Shown piece by piece: positions 48,901 through 64,000 of a stretch of DNA of 64,000 nt. The translations under genes and the position numbers were made by a program. Within the stretch, counting starts at the first letter, position 1. Each line of letters opens with the position of its first letter. Source of the DNA: Physella acuta (Eukaryota; Mollusca; Gastropoda; Physidae); contig NW_026731575.1 in assembly GCF_028476545.1 (NCBI RefSeq), forward strand, positions 1 through 64,000, given 5' to 3'. The notes under the pieces were generated by a model. The model worked only from the letters and a program-made list of their open reading frames with translations. It searched no databases and was not told where the DNA came from.

Positions 48901-50561
48901 AAAAGAAATTTTTTTGTTTCTGTAACTATTGTTTTTAAAAACTGAAACTGACAAAATCAGAAAGCAAGGATAACTTGGTCTACAAAGAAAAAAAAAACCT
49001 AGCTAACACCATCAAACACAAATCAACAATTTATAAACTAAAGCAAACCAGTGTAAAAGCTAGCAGTGCAAAAATTCAATGCCATTTTAAAGATAATGGA
49101 TTTTTTTTTTAAAAAAAGAACACAACCACAACCAAGGAAATTTTTAACTGCTAATGAGCAGTTTACACAGTGTAAATGGATAAATTTTACATTACATTTT
49201 CAAAAGTAAATTCTGAAGTACTAGATACTAGTTCAGTAAAAAGTGATCTGTTCTGATTTGTTTGTTCTAATGAAATCCAAAGATAGGGCTATGTTACATG
49301 TTATTTAACATCTAAAATAGGCATTTTTAATATTGTTAACTGAAAATAAACAATAACCTTTACACATGTTTTTAGGGAAGAATCAAATTTATACATAGTT
49401 TTTTGGAAATACAATAAAAAAACATATCCTTTATAAAAAGTAAACTTAATTTATAAAATATATGAATAATTTACATTTGGATGCATTTCAAATTGCTCTT
49501 GTAACTGTATACTATAAATTCAGTTTTGTAAAAGTTAAGAACAGTTTTTGTTAGGAAAATGACTACAAAGTTTTTAAAGAATTCTGAAATAAAAATGTGT
49601 TGGTCTTTGTATACTAAGGAATGTGATAGAATGAAAGAAATCTTTAAACATACAAGGTGTTACTCTAATGTGCGATGACGGTAGTCAAAACACAGTAGTC
49701 TGAAGGTGACAATTTAAAGAATAAATTTATGGAAATGCTTGACAAGAATCACCTATGTATGTTAACATGCATTATTTCTTCTAGAAAATTAATTAAAAAA
49801 AATATACATAAGATGAGTTGTTTGAAAAATTGTGTCAAGTTTAAAAAGTGGAATGCTAAGTCTAATCTGCTAAAAACTGAGATGATATCTGACAGCAATA
49901 TTTTTTTACCACTAACTTACATACAATAAAATATGTCTAAATTGGCAACATAATTTTAAATGGTGAATAAATGCATTCAAGATATATATAAATAAAAATT
50001 AAATAGGGGAAGTAAGCAGGTTCAATAATTTATTTAACCTTCATGATCAGGTAATTAGAGGTAGGAAAAAAAATGTTTTCTTAAAAAAATTTGTATTTGC
50101 AAATTTTATCACTTATTCTAACATTAATTTTGTACAAACATAATTGATAAATGAGATAAATTTTCCATTACTAAAATTAGAACATGAAGTCCTAAAGTAA
50201 ATATCTTTAGAAATCTCAAAGTTGTAATTTTGGAATCAATAATTAAAGCTTAATTCATACTAAATGTGGGGGATTAATAATATGGAAAATAAACCAGGTA
50301 TAATCAAAATTGACTAATGTAATTAGTTTTTCTACAAAATGGTTTACTTGAATCAAGTGAAAATAAAAAAGGCTTTATCATCACCTAAAATTGAAGAAAT
50401 TGATTAAAACTCATTGAGAGATAAAACAATAGCTATGTGAGTAACAACATTTTACTATGTTTCTAGACTGAAATTAAAAAGTTCTTTGATTTGCAGTATA
50501 TTTGGTGTGTGAAGCAGGCTCAAGGAAGTAAACAGCTTAGGGAAGAACAAGGGTTCAGATC
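45990..50561 (-). other. aPKC downstream region, probable long 3' UTR
   Basis: 4.6 kb of AT-rich DNA with no exon, SINE or MITE recognised on either strand. The lack of repeats contrasts with other gene-free parts of the window and fits transcribed UTR, but this is only an inference. Confidence 0.4.
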
Positions 50562-60024
<9,463 letters not shown>

Positions 60025-63000
60025 CTTTAAAGTTCAAAAGATATGGAAAGAAAAAGAAAATAGTTATTTAAACAAAAAAAAAAGTTTTTAAAACTTAAAG
60101 ATACTTGTTATAAGCTGAAGAATAATATAATGTACAAGTCTATACCGAATAATTAATAAATCTACAATTCAGTATTTTTTTCAATAAATATGACCAGTCA
60201 TCTTTGTTTACAATATTAAATGTGTATCTAGAAAAATATTCTCATTTTACAAAGGTGGTGAAAACCACAGGCATGAACTGTAATTAGAAAATTAAGGATA
60301 ATAATTTAATAATAGGATAATTCTTTTGGCAAACAACAGTGGTGGTTTATAAATGGGTGGTGAATAACCACATTTGCCATTCAAGATAATTTACATGCAT
60401 ACAATGTGTGAAAAAACTGTGTTCACTATCTTAATGCTGGTGTGTTGCCAAAACACAATTTACATGGTTTGTGGAAAGGCTTTACAGTCATTTACACCTA
60501 TTTTTTGTCTAATTTTATGAGATCAAATAAAAAAAAAAATTATTTACATGATAAGGGCATGTAAAAAACAGGCTTACTCGCTATATCCCAACAGTCTGAA
60601 GTTTAATTAACATCATAAAAATATTACTGTAATTATTATTATTCCTTTGCCTGTAAAATAAATCTGGATTGCTATTGTGCAACACTGCTGGCACTTATTT
60701 ATCCCCCAACTCAGGACTCAGATATATCATGTTCCAACAATGATCTATTGCGTACAATGTTTAAAAAGATCTAGCAAAGCTATGGGTACACATCAAACCA
60801 CACTGATACAGTTTTTACAACATAAATGTTTGTCTGACTACCAGACTCATTTTCTAGCAGGACAGCATTTAATTTTTCAACAGTTTGATATAACTTAGAC
60901 ATTAAGGTTAAAGGGTTAACACCCATAAAGGTCAAGGGTCAGACACATACACAATTAGGTAAGAGGACAGTATTTTTGTTTTTAAAACAAGAAAGAGCTT
61001 CAAATTAACACATGAAAAATAAAACAATTTAAAAACCCAACAATACATCAATATTGCAAATTTTTTTGAGATTTCTTATTATCACAACCATAATTATGAA
61101 TGTTTACATTATTCAAATGTCTTTCTTGAGTAAGTGTTTGGATGTTAATATTTTGTTTCCAAACTTCTATTCACTTAACTTTTCAATAAAACAAAAACAA
61201 TAAGGCACTAACTGCCATTTATAAGGAGCATATTCTTTTGTTTAGAAATTCTAAATTACAATTAAGATATTTTATATGACAAATTAGAAAGTACAATTTA
61301 AAATCAGCTGAAAATGTAATTTCTGGTAAAATGGAGCTACGAGCAAAAAAACAATTTTTAATAATTGTAAGGTATGTACTACAATTATCAAAACTTGATA
61401 AAAGTGTTGCGCAGGTGAGCACATAAATTAGTCCTTCAACTCACAACTAAAACTTGGTTAAAAATCACATTATAACTGTTTACAAGACACTTAAAACTTG
61501 GATAAAAATTAAATAATATTTTTTTTGTCCTTCAATTTTAATAGACACCTCTAAATCTTGGATAATTTACATGAACACTTTAAAAAATCAAAATACATGT
61601 TCCCGCATAAGCTGATCAGTCTTGTCACAAAAAAAAATTCTTTAAAAGTTAAATAAAAACTTCTATTTTACAAAAACATGAAAAGAATTTATGCACACTA
61701 TTTCAAGATGATTAAAAACAGTTATTTTTTAAACTAGAATGTAAAGAGTCCAATAAAAATGTATTGTACAATATGTGTAAGTATTATTAAGTAAGGTTGA
61801 ATTTAGCTTAAAATGGGTTTAATTTACTGGAACTACGTTACGATTTCCTACTTAGTTTATTCATTTGCATATTGCTGATCAACCAACAAAATCGAGTGAT
61901 TGCATATGGCTGCAACAAATACATAAATATTTAAGTATAGGAAAATGATACTTATTTAGATGACCAGTTGATTAACTAACTTTTTGTTATATATAAAAGT
62001 AATCACAAAGACGGAACTAAATCTGTTGAAATATTGTTGATTAAACTAGCAATCTTTAAAATGAAGAAAATTAATTTAAAACAAAACAACGGTAAAAAAT
62101 TATAAACACAAACTTAATGTTTATATTCATTCTAAATCAAATTCTTAAAAAAATCCTACTTTTTAACTAGTTGAAATAGAAAAACAACAAGGGACATAAC
62201 TATTAAGCTTGTCCTACAAACTACCAAATTTTTAGTTAACAACACTAATGTTAAATAAGCACACTCTAAAGATGTCTAACAATTTCAAGACAATTAGTTT
62301 ACGTGATGGATAATAAAATAAGATTTATATAGCTTTGAAAAAAGTCATCTATATTAGTATAAAACCCAATATTTTACTTTTACACTACCTAGAAAGACTT
62401 GATTTTTAATATATGAAAATTAATAAGAGCTTTATTACACTTTTTGTTAATTATTATATACTAAAGGGATAATTTAGTTAAAAAGCTAGGATTTAAAAAA
62501 TGGCAAATAGTGTATTTTGATTAGTTTATAGGCCTATATATGTATATCATGCTTTATTTAAGCTTTTTTTGTGTTACTTAATACAAAAATTTCTTGCAAC
62601 TTAATATTGATTTAAAAATGACAAAATCTTCACACATTGAGAAACATCAATGATGCACTTTACTGTTTTTTGTGGTATTTTCTCTCTAGAAACAGTAAAA
62701 TGATGGAGATAAAAAAATAAGGTTTTTATTCCTTTTAATGCTTCACTTCTAGAATGTTATGTTTATTCATTATAATTTAATATGATTACCCAATAGTCAT
62801 AACTTTATTTCATAAGTCTCTCACATGAAAAGTCTGACAGGGAATAAGACCAGATTTAGTTAATCTCCTCCAATCGAGTAATGATACTGACAGGGGACAG
62901 CATAAGATTTTGTTAAGCTTCTCCCAATGTGTAAAGACAGGGGATATAACTCAGTGTGCCACCATCAGGGGACAGCACCACAGCAACATGAGATGACTGT

Positions 63001-64000
63001 TCCTTCTGTATTACAACAAAATCACAGCTTGCTGGGTGATGTCTCACTACTCAAATATTATCTCCCCTGTACCTAGTGTGTACACTGGCTTAACCAATAT
63101 CAATTGTTATCTGCCTTTATTCATTTTTTTTCTTTCTTTCCTCTTAGGTGAAGTTAAAACATGTTTAGAAACTTTCTGGCATTGATTCCATGCTTTTACC
63201 ACACTGATCAATACAGAATACTAACTGTAGTGAATTCACAATTTTAACTCAGTTTTATATCCTGCTAGATGAATTATTATAGCACACTTTACTTGTCTTC
63301 CATGAAGCTACCTTATAGCATTGGAGTATTTTGTCGGAGGTTTAAAAAAGCAGCTCATAATTCTAATCATATTACATGTTCTTAAAGTTGATTTCAAAAA
63401 TAAAATGGGCCTTGCGGTGGAGTGAAAGAGTGTGGGAGACTACTAACATAGGGCCTTATCAGGCACTTAGCTAGAATCTGTATAAAATAACAGTTTTAAA
63501 AGGGTGATTTAAGTTTTAGTTTTAGGTTAAAAACATAGAATTGCTCTTTTACAACTTCTTCCTGTCAAATAACAAAGCTGTAAAATTGGGGTGAATGTCA
63601 TTAGTTATTAATTAAAATAATGTTAAGGGATTTATACTGTTCGTTGTTACTACCAATGGAACTGTATCAGACTTATAAAACTGTACTTTGTAAATTAAAG
63701 AATTGTTTTTTTATGTTTATCTAATGTACACATATATTTTACATTGCTTCAATTAAAAGAAATTACTAACAAATATTTATCTATTCGTTATATCGATATC
63801 ATAATTTACAATGAACATCCCTGACAGAGAGATCCTTATGAAAATTGTATCAGTATTAATTTGTAGGCCTATAGAAAATAATTTAATAGGTGATTTTCTC
63901 CTGATAAGGGGAAATAAAAAAAAATACATTTATATCAGAAATCTTACCTTATAGTAAATATTTATATTCTAATGTCGAAATCTGTAAATTTACCTCATAA
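60025..64000 (-). other. aPKC intron running off the right edge
   Basis: 4 kb of AT-rich DNA with no exon recognised on either strand and no clear mobile element. The regulatory-domain exons (PB1, pseudosubstrate, C1) are not in the window. Confidence 0.6.

Noticed and set aside
60567-60584. 18-nt candidate aPKC exon between a cag acceptor and gtaagc
   Set aside because: In the phase required by the next exon it contains a stop (TAG).
63951-63996. Possible minus-strand exon at the window edge (ttacag ... aag|gtaaga)
   Set aside because: Stops in all three frames, so not a coding aPKC exon.

Overview
The window is AT-rich animal nuclear DNA with short exons, long introns and many small DNA-transposon and SINE copies. 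The proteins are clearly metazoan. The sprinkling of CTAGATCTAG-type DNA and the repeat families look like a gastropod, and my best guess is a planorbid-like pulmonate snail. The species call is from memory only and is of modest confidence.

Five protein genes can be assembled exon by exon, with every splice phase consistent. (1) + strand, 1101-8004: a 232-aa lysine-rich, probably disordered protein with three copies of an intron-split motif; I do not recognise the family. (2) - strand, 19784-12679: VEPH1/melted, 14 coding exons, 847 aa, C-terminal PH domain. (3) + strand, 21103-24275: signal recognition particle receptor beta, 7 exons, 257 aa. (4) + strand, 32698-45012: 6-phosphogluconate dehydrogenase, 12 exons, 484 aa. 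(5) - strand, 60024-50562, continuing beyond the right edge: the catalytic half of an atypical protein kinase C, with two alternative activation-loop exons of identical length. VEPH1 and SRPRB are head-to-head about 1.3 kb apart. PGD and aPKC are convergent. The genes have unrelated housekeeping or signalling roles and I see no shared pathway.

Between and inside the genes: 1-0.7 kb holds C-tract MITEs; 10.7-11.9 kb a dimeric tRNA-derived SINE and a 0.68-kb non-coding element; 24.4-32.6 kb a gene-free nest of mobile elements, including a 1.9-kb element with 8-bp target duplication and two perfect hairpins (25-bp and about 111-bp arms); 39.8-42.4 kb a decayed hAT transposon inside PGD, whose 143-bp deletion derivative sits in a VEPH1 intron.

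The most unusual signal is a recurring pattern in three genes: minisatellite arrays that start at, or contain copies of, a real splice site. They occur at two VEPH1 donors, one PGD donor, one clear and one possible aPKC donor, and one aPKC acceptor. Each clear array multiplies potential splice sites. At the aPKC acceptor the copies are 36 bp apart and in frame, so they could add 12 or 24 residues to the kinase domain.
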